Source: Novosphingobium sp. 32-60-15 (GTDB lineage: Bacteria; Pseudomonadota; Alphaproteobacteria; Sphingomonadales; Sphingomonadaceae). From it: a stretch of 64,000 nucleotides of DNA. This document shows positions 1-14,208 of this stretch, piece by piece; position 1 is the first letter of the stretch; the number at the start of each line of letters is the position of its first letter. The stretch lies in NCBI RefSeq assembly GCF_002280675.1, contig NZ_NCEN01000003.1, positions 171,190 through 235,189 on the forward strand, read 5' to 3'. Both the position numbers and the translations under genes were made by a program. Below the pieces are notes generated by a model. That model was given only the letters and a program-made list of their open reading frames with translations. It was not told the origin of the DNA and did not search any database.

Positions 1-375
1 CCTTATGAATCCTTGGGCGGTGAAGCGTTCGTTCGTTCGCTTTGTGCGCGGGTCTACGTGTTGATGGATACGCTGCCTGAAGCTGCGGCATGCCGTGCGG
101 TGCATCCGCCATCGCTGGTGCGGGCCGAAGAAAAGTTGTTCGAATACCTTACAGGATGGCTCGGCGGCCCACCGCTCTATACCGACAAATATGGACATCC
201 CCGGTTGCGCCAGCGCCATTTCGTGGCTCCAATTGGCAAGGCCGAAGTGGAGGGCTGGCTTGCGTGTTTCCATCAGGCATGGTCCGAGCTGGCCCCGGCA
301 TTGCCCTTGGCCGAGGATATCCTTGCCAAGATCGATGGACTTGGCTGGCACATGCCGAACCGCGCTCCAGCGTAA
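1..375 (+). CDS. Group II truncated haemoglobin (HbO-type), 5' end cut by window edge
   Basis: The reading frame is open from base 1 and ends at a TAA at 373-375. The start lies outside the window, because coding similarity (YESLGG) begins before the first in-frame TTG. The visible part shows typical group II truncated-globin features: an FVRSL helix, the LRQRHF segment that supplies the proximal haem histidine, and a conserved Trp in EVEGWLACF. Such proteins bind O2 or NO in the cytoplasm and are linked to oxygen or nitrosative-stress handling; the physiological role here is not shown. It is followed by a gene-poor stretch, so no operon partner can be seen downstream. Confidence 0.85.
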   Translation, partial: PYESLGGEAFVRSLCARVYVLMDTLPEAAACRAVHPPSLVRAEEKLFEYLTGWLGGPPLYTDKYGHPRLRQRHFVAPIGKAEVEGWLACFHQAWSELAPALPLAEDILAKIDGLGWHMPNRAPA

Positions 376-792
376 CCCTGATGATTTTTGCCGATCATGA
401 TCGTTGATCAAACAATAGTACTGAGCATGCGCATCCGTGCGTTGTCATTTCGATCCAGCATGGGGGCAATCATCCGCCTGCGCCGGCAGCGGGTTGAACG
501 TGGATGATATGCAGCCAAGCCCCGGCCCATCGCGCTCGGGTGAGCTACCCCGCGCAATTTCCACAGTCATAGCCTAAAGCCGTAGCAGCAAGGCCCGCAA
601 CAAGGACATGGCGCGCGCTTGGAACAGCCGCTTTTCCTTGTCATCTATCATACCGAATGGAATTAATTTCTGTCTGCACAGATGATTCCGTATCGCGAAA
701 GGACCTTGCAGGACACAGATTGGGCGGGCTATTTGGCGGACTGAGGAAAGCCGCATGAAACCGTTGATCCAAGCCCGTATCGATGCCAGCAC
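376..792. other. Gene-poor intergenic region
   Basis: I see no convincing gene, RNA or strong terminator in these 417 bases. Short frames exist on both strands but lack recognisable protein character. The only notable element is at the 3' end: a GAGGAAAG ribosome-binding-like sequence followed by an ATG at 755 that opens a 13-codon frame, whose TGA (794-796) overlaps the ATG of the next gene. Confidence 0.6.
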
Positions 793-1386
793 ATGAGGCT
801 CAGTACCTTGCGTGACGCGTTTGTTTTCGCTCTGTTTGCTCTGGTAGCGCCTGTGCCCGTCGCAGTAGCGCGCGAAACAGCATTTCCTGCCATGTCAGAA
901 GAAGTGTTGGCACCCAAGACCCTGCCAAAGTCCTACGATGTGACCGTCATCGTCTTTTCCGACTATGGCTGCCCTTATTGCAAGAAATTGCACGGCACAC
1001 TGGCGCAACTCCTGGCGCGAGATCCGAAGGTGCGCATTGTCTGGCGCGATTGGCCAATTTTTGGCGGAGCTTCGCTGTTGGCAGCGCAGGCGGCGATCGC
1101 CAGCCAGTGGCAGGGCAAACATGCCGCTTTCAACGCGGCTCTCTTCGCACAGCCCGGAAGAATTACCGAAGCTTCCGTACAGGCTGCCGCAAAGGTCGCC
1201 AAAGTAGACTGGACGCGGCTACAATCGGACATGAAGACGCGCATGAAAGAGATTAATACCGTGATCGCGCGCAGCAATGCCGGGGCACAGGCTTTGAAAT
1301 TTGAAGGCACGCCGGGCTTGCTGATCGGCAATGCGCGGTTCGGCGGAGCGGCCTCTCTCATCCAACTCATGGAAGCGGTGGCGTAA
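793..1386 (+). CDS. Periplasmic DsbA-family thiol:disulfide oxidoreductase
   Basis: This 197-residue protein has an N-terminal signal peptide (hydrophobic residues about 10-26, AVARE cleavage region) and one thioredoxin-fold domain with the active-site motif C60-P-Y-C63. The cis-Pro loop is visible later as EGTPGLL. The CPYC dipeptide and the KLHGTLAQLL helix match the DsbA/Com1-like branch, which forms or isomerises disulfides in exported proteins. The ATG at 793 has no good ribosome-binding site of its own. It overlaps the stop of a 13-codon frame that does have one, so translation may be coupled. It precedes a cytochrome c gene, and a role in apocytochrome thiol chemistry is possible but only inferred. 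Confidence 0.85.
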   Translation: MRLSTLRDAFVFALFALVAPVPVAVARETAFPAMSEEVLAPKTLPKSYDVTVIVFSDYGCPYCKKLHGTLAQLLARDPKVRIVWRDWPIFGGASLLAAQAAIASQWQGKHAAFNAALFAQPGRITEASVQAAAKVAKVDWTRLQSDMKTRMKEINTVIARSNAGAQALKFEGTPGLLIGNARFGGAASLIQLMEAVA

Positions 1387-1609
1387 GCCCGAAAAGACGG
1401 GGTGGGTTGATGTGAGCGGCGTGATGACTGAAGCGCAGGTCCGCGCGAAAAAACTGCCGATCACCCCTAGGCAGCTTTGCCTCCGGTATAGCAAATTGTT
1501 GCTCAGCGCCTGACCCTTATTACCGTGTTGCGTCACAGGTTGTGCTGTGTTTAATTATCTTAAGCGTCGTTGCGAACGCGTTGTAAGTTTTTCGGAAAAG
1601 GGGATGCAA

Positions 1610-2137
1610 ATGAAGCTGAAATTTCAATATCTTGCGCTGACCGCCGCGACCATGCTTCTCGCCTCGTGCGGTGGTGGCGGTAGCGAAGAAAAGGCAGCAG
1701 CGGATTCGGCGGCAAAGCCTGCGGAAACGACCGCAGCCGCGGCGGCCCCTGCCGCTGCTGGCGCTGCAAGCGCCGCTGCACCCACCGCGGATTCAACCGA
1801 CACTCTCGATGGAGCCAAGTTGGCGTCGGTCACGCCTGACGCAGCGCACGGCAAGCAGATCTTCATGCAGTGCAAGACATGTCATGCTGTTGAAGCTGGC
1901 AAGAACATGATCGGGCCATCACTGGCGGGCATCATCGGTCGCGCTGCTGGGACTGTTACAGGCTTCAACTACTCCGCCGCCAACAAGAACAGCGGCATTA
2001 CGTGGAGCGAAGAAAAGCTGTTCCAGTATCTGGAAAAGCCAATGCGCGTTGTTCCAGGCACCAAGATGGCGTTCGCAGGCCTGCCAAAAGCGCAAGACCG
2101 TGCGGACGTGATCGCCTATCTCAAGGCACCAAACTGA
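1610..2137 (+). CDS. Lipid-anchored class I cytochrome c (c2/c-552 type)
   Basis: The 175-residue product starts with a lipoprotein signal (TMLLASC, lipid-modified Cys20), followed by an Ala/Pro-rich linker (residues about 28-62) and one class I cytochrome c domain. Haem is attached through C88-K-T-C91-H92, and the likely sixth ligand is Met153 in the GTKMAF loop. I chose the ATG at 1610 because AAGGGG lies 6 nt upstream; an in-frame ATG at 1604 is the alternative. The flexible linker would let a membrane-tethered haem domain swing between cytochrome bc1 and the photosynthetic reaction centre or an oxidase. A soluble-type cytochrome beside hemA at the PGC edge fits that electron-shuttle role, which is inferred from context. 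Confidence 0.88.
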   Translation: MKLKFQYLALTAATMLLASCGGGGSEEKAAADSAAKPAETTAAAAAPAAAGAASAAAPTADSTDTLDGAKLASVTPDAAHGKQIFMQCKTCHAVEAGKNMIGPSLAGIIGRAAGTVTGFNYSAANKNSGITWSEEKLFQYLEKPMRVVPGTKMAFAGLPKAQDRADVIAYLKAPN

Positions 2138-2181
2138 TTAGCACATATGCAGCGTAATGCTGTAAATATTGCTCAAATCAA

Positions 2182-2220
2182 AGGGCGCGGACCTTGCGGT
2201 TCGCGCCCTCTCATTTTGTT
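2182..2220 (+). terminator. Rho-independent terminator after the cytochrome c gene
   Basis: A 12-bp stem (2182-2193 with 2198-2209, one G-U pair) closes a TTGC loop and is followed by CTCATTTTGTT. It lies between the convergent cytochrome c and hemA genes. The T-rich tail is on the plus strand, so it mainly serves the cytochrome transcript. Confidence 0.8.
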
Positions 2221-2236
2221 AGGCTTGATTGCCTGA

Positions 2237-3457
2237 TCAGGCAGCGATGGCGCGCCGGGCCAATTCGCATTGTGACCAGATGTCGCTCAGTGCTTCGATC
2301 AAACGATCAATATCGCCATCACTGTGCACGGGTGAGGGGGTAATGCGCAACCGTTCGGTTCCGCGCGGCACGGTGGGATAATTGATCGGCTGAACATAAA
2401 TGCCGTGATTGTCCATCAACCAGTCGCTGATGCGCTTGGCCTTATGCGGATCACCAACCATTACCGGGATGATGTGGCTGGGGTTTGGCATGTGCGGAAT
2501 ACCCATCGCATCAAGACGGCGGCGCACCACGGCCACGCGGTCCCGTTGGCGGGCGCGCTCCATCTGGCTTTCCTTAAGGTGCCGGATGCTGGCTGCGGCT
2601 CCTGCAGCAAGGGCAGGGGGGATGGCCGTGGTGAAGATGAAGCCGCTGGAAAATGTGCGGATGAAATCGCACAGCGCAGAAGATGCGGCGATATAGCCAC
2701 CCATCACGCCGAACGCCTTGCCCAGTGTGCCTTCGATCACCGTAATCCGGTCCATCAGACCTTCTTGTTCGGCAACGCCGCCGCCGCGCGGACCATAAAG
2801 GCCCACGCCGTGTACTTCATCAATGTAACTCATCGCACCATGGGCTTCGCATACGTCAAGGATATCCTTGATCGGCGCGATGTCCCCATCCATCGAATAG
2901 ACGCTTTCAAACGCCACCAGCTTTGGCACTTCGGGGCCATAGGCTGACAGCAGTTCGTCAAGGTGCTTTGGATCGTTGTGGCGCCACACTTTGCAGGTGG
3001 CGCGCGAATGGCGAATGCCTTCGATCATCGATGCGTGGTTCAGCGCATCGGAAAATACGACGCAGCCTGGAATCTGCGCGGCCAATGTGCCAAGGCCTGC
3101 CCAGTTTGAAACATAGCCGCTGGTGAACAGCAGTGCCGATTCCTTGCCGTGCAGATCGGCAAGTTCGCGTTCAAGCAGCACGTGATGGTGATTATTGCCC
3201 GAGATATTGCGCGTGCCACCTGCGCCAGCGCCGCATTCATCCAGAACCTTGTGCATCGCATCCAACACTTTGCGGTGCTGGCCCATGCCAAGATAATCAT
3301 TGGAACACCAGACTGTTACGTCTTGTGTCTTATCGCCCACATAACGGGTGGCGTGCGGATAGGACCCGCAGTGACGTTCAATCTCGGTAAAAACCCGGTA
3401 ACGCCCCTCTTCGCGGACCGCATCCAGTTCACCCTTGAAATAGGCTTCAAAATCCAT
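2237..3457 (-). CDS. hemA: 5-aminolevulinate synthase
   Basis: This is a full-length 406-residue ALA synthase of the alphaproteobacterial (Shemin, C4) type. It condenses glycine with succinyl-CoA to 5-aminolevulinate in the cytoplasm, the first step of haem and bacteriochlorophyll synthesis. The PLP lysine is K247 in TLGKAFG; the IDEVHGVG motif (pyridine-N aspartate) and the [12 protein letters not shown] glycine-rich segment are present. It is the last gene of the bchF...puhE-hemA series, 32 nt after puhE. Placing hemA at the end of this run would let precursor supply follow pigment synthesis. Another ALA synthase copy elsewhere in the genome cannot be excluded. Confidence 0.97.
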   Translation of the reverse strand: MDFEAYFKGELDAVREEGRYRVFTEIERHCGSYPHATRYVGDKTQDVTVWCSNDYLGMGQHRKVLDAMHKVLDECGAGAGGTRNISGNNHHHVLLERELADLHGKESALLFTSGYVSNWAGLGTLAAQIPGCVVFSDALNHASMIEGIRHSRATCKVWRHNDPKHLDELLSAYGPEVPKLVAFESVYSMDGDIAPIKDILDVCEAHGAMSYIDEVHGVGLYGPRGGGVAEQEGLMDRITVIEGTLGKAFGVMGGYIAASSALCDFIRTFSSGFIFTTAIPPALAAGAAASIRHLKESQMERARQRDRVAVVRRRLDAMGIPHMPNPSHIIPVMVGDPHKAKRISDWLMDNHGIYVQPINYPTVPRGTERLRITPSPVHSDGDIDRLIEALSDIWSQCELARRAIAA

Positions 3458-3489
3458 AGCCGTCCGTCCTCTTGCTTATCCTTATAGGG

Positions 3490-4269
3490 TCAATTCGCCG
3501 TCCGGCGCGTTGGCAGGGCCCAGCCCCACAGCGCGCCATCCCGAAACGGCAGTGCGAGAAACAAATGCTCAAGTGCACCCAGCGCCGTCAGCGTGAACAG
3601 CAGGCTGGCACCCGCCGCTTCAGCACTTCCGGAAGGCGCATTCAGTGCCACGTTACCCAGCCAAACCGCCGTGGCGACAATGGCCGCAATCGATGCTGCC
3701 AGCATCCAAGTATAACGGCGCGGGCCGAAATAGCTTTGCAGATATGCCAGATGGGGTGGCAGGATCTCTGTGCTCATATTGGGCACGCCAAAGAAGATAT
3801 TGATTTTGGTGCTCAACCGCATGACCAACATAAGGCCAAACACCATCGCGCCGGCCTGGTTGGTGGCAGACCAACTGGTTAAAATCAGCCCCACAGCCGT
3901 GCTGGCCAATGCAACCTCATGCCAGATCAGCGCAGATGTGGCGTGGAAAAACCGCTTCCAGCCGCGCGCATCCGGCGGGCAGGGGGTGCGGCGGGGGCCG
4001 GTAATCGCGCCCGTCAGAAAGCTGATCTCATGCCAAGACCAAATCAGGATAGCCCCTGCAAATGCCGCATAAATCCCGGCAATTGTTTCAAGGTGCATTG
4101 AAAAGAGGATCAAGGCCAGTCCGCCAACTGCGGCAACCCCTGCCAGCGCAATGCTGCGTGCAAAGGTGCCGCGGTCACGGTTATCGATCCACGCAACAAA
4201 GCCCGTCGCGAAAAACCAGATCGCGATGGTTGCCACTATGGGCAGAATATGGCCACTCCAACTTACCAC
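3490..4269 (-). CDS. puhE: Photosynthetic complex assembly protein PuhE
   Basis: The 259-residue integral membrane protein has about seven hydrophobic segments. It matches the PuhE family (putative photosynthetic complex assembly protein 2) in size, in the [10 protein letters not shown] and HEVALA motifs and in position between acsF and hemA. In Rhodobacter, PuhE affects the amount of reaction-centre/LH1 complex and bacteriochlorophyll flux; the biochemical function is unknown. Its ATG overlaps the end of acsF by 7 nt, which suggests translational coupling. Confidence 0.93.
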   Translation of the reverse strand: MVSWSGHILPIVATIAIWFFATGFVAWIDNRDRGTFARSIALAGVAAVGGLALILFSMHLETIAGIYAAFAGAILIWSWHEISFLTGAITGPRRTPCPPDARGWKRFFHATSALIWHEVALASTAVGLILTSWSATNQAGAMVFGLMLVMRLSTKINIFFGVPNMSTEILPPHLAYLQSYFGPRRYTWMLAASIAAIVATAVWLGNVALNAPSGSAEAAGASLLFTLTALGALEHLFLALPFRDGALWGWALPTRRTAN

Positions 4270-5363
4270 GCTGGCTGCAACCGGATCGTTGCGGGCAGTG
4301 CATTGCTGTGTGTGCGTTGAAGGTACATTTTTGCAAAGCTCAACCCGGCGCCCGCCATGCCCGATGCGCGCATGGCCAATCCGACGAGGCCGCCGCGTGC
4401 CTTTCCGGCTTCGATGCGGCGGCTGGCTGCAAGCAGGTTGTCCATGTTGCGGCGGAAGGCAGGGGCATCGGTATCGAGTTCCACCGGGAAGACCTGGCGG
4501 CTGATCTGTGTGCAGATTGTGAACACGCGGTAATCATAAGCGGTCGGATCAAGTCCGAGCGCTTCATGGAACACCGGGCGGGCGTGATCGCGCACATACA
4601 TCGTGGCGTAGACTGAAAGCAGGAAGAAACGTACCCACAGCTTGTTCATGCCTTTGAGCAGCTTTGGATCGGCGCGCAGCAGCATGGCAAAGGCCTCACC
4701 ATGGCGAAACTCGTCGTTGCACCACTGTTCAAACCAGTTGAAAATGGGGTGGAACCGCATTTCAGGCTTGGCTGCAAGCTGGCGGAAGATCGCGATGTAG
4801 CGTGCATAGCCAATCTTTTCAGACAGATACACGGCATAGAAAATGAACTTGGGCTTGAAGTAGTGATACTTCTTGGCCTTGGTCAGAAAGCCAAGGTCAA
4901 TGCCGATGCCTGAATCCTTCAGCGTTTCATTGATGAAGCCTGCATGGCGGCTTTCGTCGCGTGCCAGCAACTTGAACAATTGCTTCATGTCCGGGTTCCT
5001 GGTGCGGCGGGCGATTTCGGCATAAAGCACGCAGCCTGAAAATTCCGACGTCAGTGAGCTGACGAGAAAATCGGTAAATTCAGCACGCAGGGCCGGTTCA
5101 AGGCTTTCGATCGCGCCGTCAAAGCTGACGTCCTTCTTGAAGTGGTGCTTGTTGGGATCGCTGACCATTTCAGCCATCAAGGCGTCCCATTCCGCACGGA
5201 CGGGGGACACGTCAATCGCGTCAAGCGCTGCAAAATCGGTGGTGTAAAAGCGGGGGCTGAGCACGGTTTCGTGCGTCGCCATAGCCATCGTGTCTGGCTT
5301 GGCAAATGCTTGGCGCGCAGCAAAAGCGTCGGGTGCGGCTTTGATCGCAGTATGGGCGTTCAT
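4263..5363 (-). CDS. acsF: Mg-protoporphyrin IX monomethyl ester oxidative (O2-dependent) cyclase
   Basis: AcsF is the di-iron membrane-associated oxygenase that forms the isocyclic ring E to give divinyl protochlorophyllide. The 366-residue product carries the two ferritin-like iron motifs E137-x-x-H140 (ARDESRH) and E218-x-x-H221 (NDEFRH), with further acidic helix residues between them. I chose the ATG at 5363 (MNAHTAIK), where family similarity begins; the frame stays open 24 codons further upstream. That ATG overlaps the stop of the small upstream gene by 4 nt. No anaerobic bchE cyclase is seen in the window, which fits an obligately aerobic phototroph. Confidence 0.96.
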   Translation of the reverse strand: MNAHTAIKAAPDAFAARQAFAKPDTMAMATHETVLSPRFYTTDFAALDAIDVSPVRAEWDALMAEMVSDPNKHHFKKDVSFDGAIESLEPALRAEFTDFLVSSLTSEFSGCVLYAEIARRTRNPDMKQLFKLLARDESRHAGFINETLKDSGIGIDLGFLTKAKKYHYFKPKFIFYAVYLSEKIGYARYIAIFRQLAAKPEMRFHPIFNWFEQWCNDEFRHGEAFAMLLRADPKLLKGMNKLWVRFFLLSVYATMYVRDHARPVFHEALGLDPTAYDYRVFTICTQISRQVFPVELDTDAPAFRRNMDNLLAASRRIEAGKARGGLVGLAMRASGMAGAGLSFAKMYLQRTHSNALPATIRLQPAW

Positions 5364-5650
5364 TTCAGGCTCCCAGGATTGAAACTGACTTCGTAAAGTT
5401 CGGACAGATCGAAATAAGCGGCCAGGCGTGTCCAACCGCGCATCAGCGGACCGGCACGCACGACAGTAGCCACTCGATCAAACACCACACTTTGCCCGAA
5501 TGTGATGCGAATGGGATCACCATGAACGCGAACCCGGTCGCCGGGATAAATGGCGATATCGTTGGCCAATTCGACGTGCGCGTGGAAGTTTTCCTCGCTC
5601 TGCTCGATGGAAATGCGGCAGGGCACATCAAAGGCGCGGGCTTGCTTCAT
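5360..5650 (-). CDS. Conserved small PGC protein between puhC and acsF, function unknown
   Basis: The 96-residue soluble protein has no membrane segment or signal. It begins [13 protein letters not shown] and is mostly beta-prone, with an [13 protein letters not shown] stretch that looks like a small beta-barrel or OB-like fold. It is locked into the operon: its start overlaps the puhC stop and its stop overlaps the acsF start, both by 4 nt (ATGA). A short orf at this place is seen in many proteobacterial PGCs (in Rhodobacter the corresponding position holds puhD/orf55), but I cannot show homology to it. The strict coupling suggests a role in cyclase or complex assembly. Confidence 0.85.
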   Translation of the reverse strand: MKQARAFDVPCRISIEQSEENFHAHVELANDIAIYPGDRVRVHGDPIRITFGQSVVFDRVATVVRAGPLMRGWTRLAAYFDLSELYEVSFNPGSLK

Positions 5651-6129
5651 GCGCGGGCGCTCTTCAAAAAGCGGGCAAAGGCCTTGCGGTTTTCAGGGCC
5701 GAATGACCCCAGTTCTATTGACCGTCCGGTGGCCGTATCGACAAGCGACAACGAGCCATTGTCCCAGCGCGTCAGGGAAAACGGGGCTTCGGCTCCAAGG
5801 CCGCTCATCCGGCGTTCGCGCGCAAGGCCGCGCATGACGCCGCGAATAAATCCGCCACCGTCGTTTTCGCCAAGCAAGACTGCCAGTGTTTCCTTGGTAT
5901 CGGCATCAATGACGGCAACTGCGCCGTCTTCACGATCAGCGAACGACAGGTTCCTGGTTTCGACTGCTGCAACGCCTGCTTGCGCGCGTACAATTGAAGG
6001 CACTGCTTCACGCGGAAAAACTCCAAACGAGACGGCAGCAGTCAGCATCAGCGTGATGGAAACCAGCCCTCCGGCCAGCAGTAAAACTTGCCGGGAGACT
6101 GTCGATTCGTGATCGTGGACGAGGCTCAT
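5647..6129 (-). CDS. puhC: Photosynthetic complex assembly protein PuhC
   Basis: The 160-residue protein has one N-terminal membrane anchor (residues about 14-36, LLLAGGLVSITLMLTAAVSFG) and a C-terminal domain on the periplasmic side. Motifs AVIDADT, GGGFIRGVMRGLARER and LVDTATGR are family hallmarks of PuhC, which is needed for normal reaction centre-LH1 assembly in Rhodobacter. It overlaps puhB and the following 96-aa gene by 4 nt each. Confidence 0.93.
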   Translation of the reverse strand: MSLVHDHESTVSRQVLLLAGGLVSITLMLTAAVSFGVFPREAVPSIVRAQAGVAAVETRNLSFADREDGAVAVIDADTKETLAVLLGENDGGGFIRGVMRGLARERRMSGLGAEAPFSLTRWDNGSLSLVDTATGRSIELGSFGPENRKAFARFLKSARA

Positions 6130-6791
6130 GCCGTAGCTCCTTGTAAGGCGTTAGCCATCGCAGGTGCAGTCTGGTTGCGGCCTTGCGCAGGCTTTGCCTT
6201 AGCAGGTTGGAGATTTGCGGCATTTACAGCAATCTCAACCGGGGCAATGGCTGCACATGCACGGGCCAGAATGTCTGCCGCGCGAGCCGCATCAGGCAAA
6301 GCCCGCAGCATCGGTTGCGGCTTTGCGAGTTGCATGGGCCGGGCATGTGGCCACAGGACAGCATAACCAAGGCGATGTTTGCCCAGCAACGTCAGGGCAA
6401 TATCACCATGGCCCGCCGGTTGGGGCCGCAGGTTTGCCGATGCGATCTGTCCCAGCGGCAGGTTGATGCACTTGTTCAAGGCGATGCCGATGCGCGCAAC
6501 CACGCGGCGGTTGGTGATGGTATAGACCGTGGTCCGCCCCACCAGCACCGCAAACAGCGCCAGCAGTGCATGGACGATTACGCCAGCGATGACGCTGGTG
6601 ACCGCGCCGAACATGCTGCCGCTGGCAATGCCAACGAGCGCCAAGATGGCGAAATAACCGGCAACATAACGGGTATAGAGTGCACTGCGGGCAAAGGTGC
6701 GCCAATCGGGCGAACCCTGCCACAGGATCTCTTCGCCAGCCGGAAGATCACCGGGAAGGCCCCGGATCGGCTCATGATCATATTCGGTCAT
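6126..6791 (-). CDS. puhB: Photosynthetic complex assembly protein PuhB (bacterial PH domain)
   Basis: The 221-residue protein starts with EYDHEPIRGLPGDLPAGEEILWQGSP, the typical entry to PuhB, followed by two or three membrane segments and a bacterial pleckstrin-homology-like domain (VYTITNRRVVARIGIALNKCINLPL). PuhB is a dimeric membrane protein that helps insert reaction-centre subunits. The C-terminal 60 residues are Ala/Pro-rich. Its stop overlaps puhC and its start overlaps puhA (4 nt). Confidence 0.94.
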   Translation of the reverse strand: MTEYDHEPIRGLPGDLPAGEEILWQGSPDWRTFARSALYTRYVAGYFAILALVGIASGSMFGAVTSVIAGVIVHALLALFAVLVGRTTVYTITNRRVVARIGIALNKCINLPLGQIASANLRPQPAGHGDIALTLLGKHRLGYAVLWPHARPMQLAKPQPMLRALPDAARAADILARACAAIAPVEIAVNAANLQPAKAKPAQGRNQTAPAMANALQGATA

Positions 6792-7552
6792 ATCAGCGGC
6801 TCCAACCGGTCGGCGTTGGCATAGAGATAGCCGGTGCCGAAGTAGGCAACGATGCGCTCTTCTTCATAGCGCGTGATCTCGCCGGCAGCGGCAGGAACCG
6901 GTGCGCCGGCAAAATCGGCAGCGTTTACAGCGTTCAGGATGACACGGTCACGGCGGACAATCGCCATTGCCATTGGCGCCAGAACAGTGGTGGTGCCGGT
7001 GTCGATGGTAAGATAGCGGATGACGCTTTCCGCGCGATCGACCCACAGATCAGTTACGACACCTGCCTTGGCATCATCAGCGCCATATACCGGAAGGCCA
7101 CGCGGATCAGTGCTGAGTGGCGCAACATTCATGCCTGCCAGATCACCGATCGGAATGATGCGCGGATTGCCATGCGCATCAAGGTCGGCAAACTTGGCGC
7201 GGTTGGCATAAGAGCCAGGACCGACGCCAGCAGCAAAGACATCGCCTTCTGGCGTATAAGGTGCACCACCAAAGTTTTCGCGACGCTTGGCCGCGATGTT
7301 CACCGGCTCACGGTCCCATGTCGGGAACGATACTTTGCCCTTGCCGAACGGCAGGATGAATGTTTTCGCTTCGGCCGTGCTGATAGGTCCGCCTTCGGAA
7401 TCCGGACTTCCGGTAATGGAATCTTCCAAAGGATAGCCTTCTCGCCGGTCTTCACGTCGCAACCACACGACGAGCAGAAGGAAGAAGAGTGCAAAGGTGC
7501 CAAGGGCAACCTCGGCTGCATCAATCGTGCCTACAATATTACCATTAGTCAT
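6788..7552 (-). CDS. puhA: Photosynthetic reaction centre H subunit
   Basis: The 254-residue RC-H subunit caps the cytoplasmic face of the L/M core and channels protons to QB. It has one N-terminal transmembrane helix (residues about 10-30), the EDRREGYPLE segment right after it, and a cytoplasmic PRC-barrel-like domain with GDLAGMNVAPLS and a C-terminal ERIVAYFGTGYLYA stretch. It lies directly after lhaA (21 nt gap), the usual lhaA-puhA order. Confidence 0.97.
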   Translation of the reverse strand: MTNGNIVGTIDAAEVALGTFALFFLLLVVWLRREDRREGYPLEDSITGSPDSEGGPISTAEAKTFILPFGKGKVSFPTWDREPVNIAAKRRENFGGAPYTPEGDVFAAGVGPGSYANRAKFADLDAHGNPRIIPIGDLAGMNVAPLSTDPRGLPVYGADDAKAGVVTDLWVDRAESVIRYLTIDTGTTTVLAPMAMAIVRRDRVILNAVNAADFAGAPVPAAAGEITRYEEERIVAYFGTGYLYANADRLEPLI

Positions 7553-7573
7553 CGTAGTATCCTTCCCGTCGTC

Positions 7574-8997
7574 TCATGTGGGAAATTCTGTCAGGCCGAA
7601 GCCTGCGTCGGCTGTCCGCTTTGTCAGCGTGCTTTGACCGACAAGCGGACCAAGCACGACAAGCGTGGCAAGCAGCAGACAAATTTCGATTGCGTAGATT
7701 GTGCCGTAACCTGTGGCACGGTGGGCCAGTGTGTGACCCAGCCCATCGGACACGGCCAAGCTGGAAATCAGATCGCGCAAGATGCCACCCATAGCGATCG
7801 CAACGCCAGCGCAAGTGGTTTGTACCGCACCCCAAGCACCAAGCGCGAGGCCGGCAGTATCATTGCGGGCAAGCGCCATTGCGGCTGTCAGAGTGCCGAC
7901 CGAGAACATCCCGGCGCCTGCACCAATGCCCAGTGAACCAAGTGCCAACGTTACAGGGCTATCGAGCGGGGCAGCAAAGATTACCAGCAGGAACGCCGTG
8001 ATTCCTACGACCACGCCGTACCCCGCAATCCGCAAGCTGTCTGTGCCACTGTCCAGCCAGCGCCCGGAAAAGGCAAAGCTCGCCATTGCACCCAGCGCCC
8101 AGACCCCGGTCAAACCTGTGGTGGCACCAACCGAAAGCCCGAGGATTTCGCCGCCATAGGGTTCGAGCAGGGCATCCTGCATGGCAAACGCCGTAGAGCC
8201 GAGGCCGACCGCGCACAACAGGCGCAGCGTGATCGGTTCAGCCATGAATTGCGCCCAGACCTTCGCAAATGGCAGACGTGGTGTGAGCGCTGATGCAACT
8301 GCCGGACTGCGCGCCTCCTGCTTCCACAAGGCAACCAGATTCAGCACAAATGTGAGGACTGCGGCAGACTGGATCACTTGTACCAGACGCGTTGGCGTGA
8401 AATCTGCCAGAATGCTGCCGATGATCAGCGATGCTACCATCATCCCCACCAGCAGGGCGAGATAAAGCAACGCCACGGCGCGCGGGCGGCGGTCTTCGGG
8501 GACCAGATCCTGCGTCAGAGCAAGGCCCGCGGTCTGCGTGACATGCATGCCGGTGCCCGCCAGCAAAAAGGCCACGCTGCTGGCGACAACGCCCAATACA
8601 AACAATTCCGGCCGCGCCATCAGCAAGAGCGCGAACGGCATGATGGCCAGTCCGCCAAACTGCATCAATGTGCCGAACCAGATATAAGGCACGCGCTTCC
8701 AGCCAAGTACCGAACGATGGACGTCCGACCGATGGCCGATCATGGCGCGGAACGGTGCCACCAGAAGCGGGATGGCAATCATCAGCGCCACCAGCCAGGC
8801 CGGGATGCCCAGTTCGACGATCATGACGCGATTGAGTGTGCCGTTGAGCAGCACCATGACCATGCCGACGCTGACCTGAAACAGTGACAAGCGCAGGAGG
8901 CGTGACAGCGGGATTTGCGCGCTGGCCGCGTCTGCAAACGGCAGCCAGGTGAGTGCCACCCGGCTCCATTTCACAGCAAGGGCTTCGCGCTGTTGCA

Positions 8998-8998
<1 letters not shown>
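7574..8998 (-). CDS. lhaA: LhaA, LH1 assembly factor of the BCD/PucC major-facilitator family
   Basis: This is a 474-residue protein with about 12 transmembrane helices. The loop after helix 2 contains RAMIGHRSDVHRS and KRVPYIWFGTL, typical of the bacteriochlorophyll delivery (BCD) branch that includes LhaA and PucC. LhaA is thought to deliver pigment to, or stabilise, the LH1 ring during assembly. Its place between bchM and puhA is the conserved one. I set the start at the ATG at 8998, which shares one base with the bchM stop; an adjacent in-frame GTG at 9001 is possible. Confidence 0.94.

Positions 8999-14197
<5,199 letters not shown>

Positions 14198-14208
<11 letters not shown>

Noticed and set aside
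574..792. Minus-strand 72-codon frame in the 376-792 gap
   Set aside because: It has no recognisable features and its composition looks random; nothing upstream suggests expression.
6680..7936. Long plus-strand frame opposite puhA/lhaA
   Set aside because: It is an antisense artefact covering three well-supported genes on the other strand.
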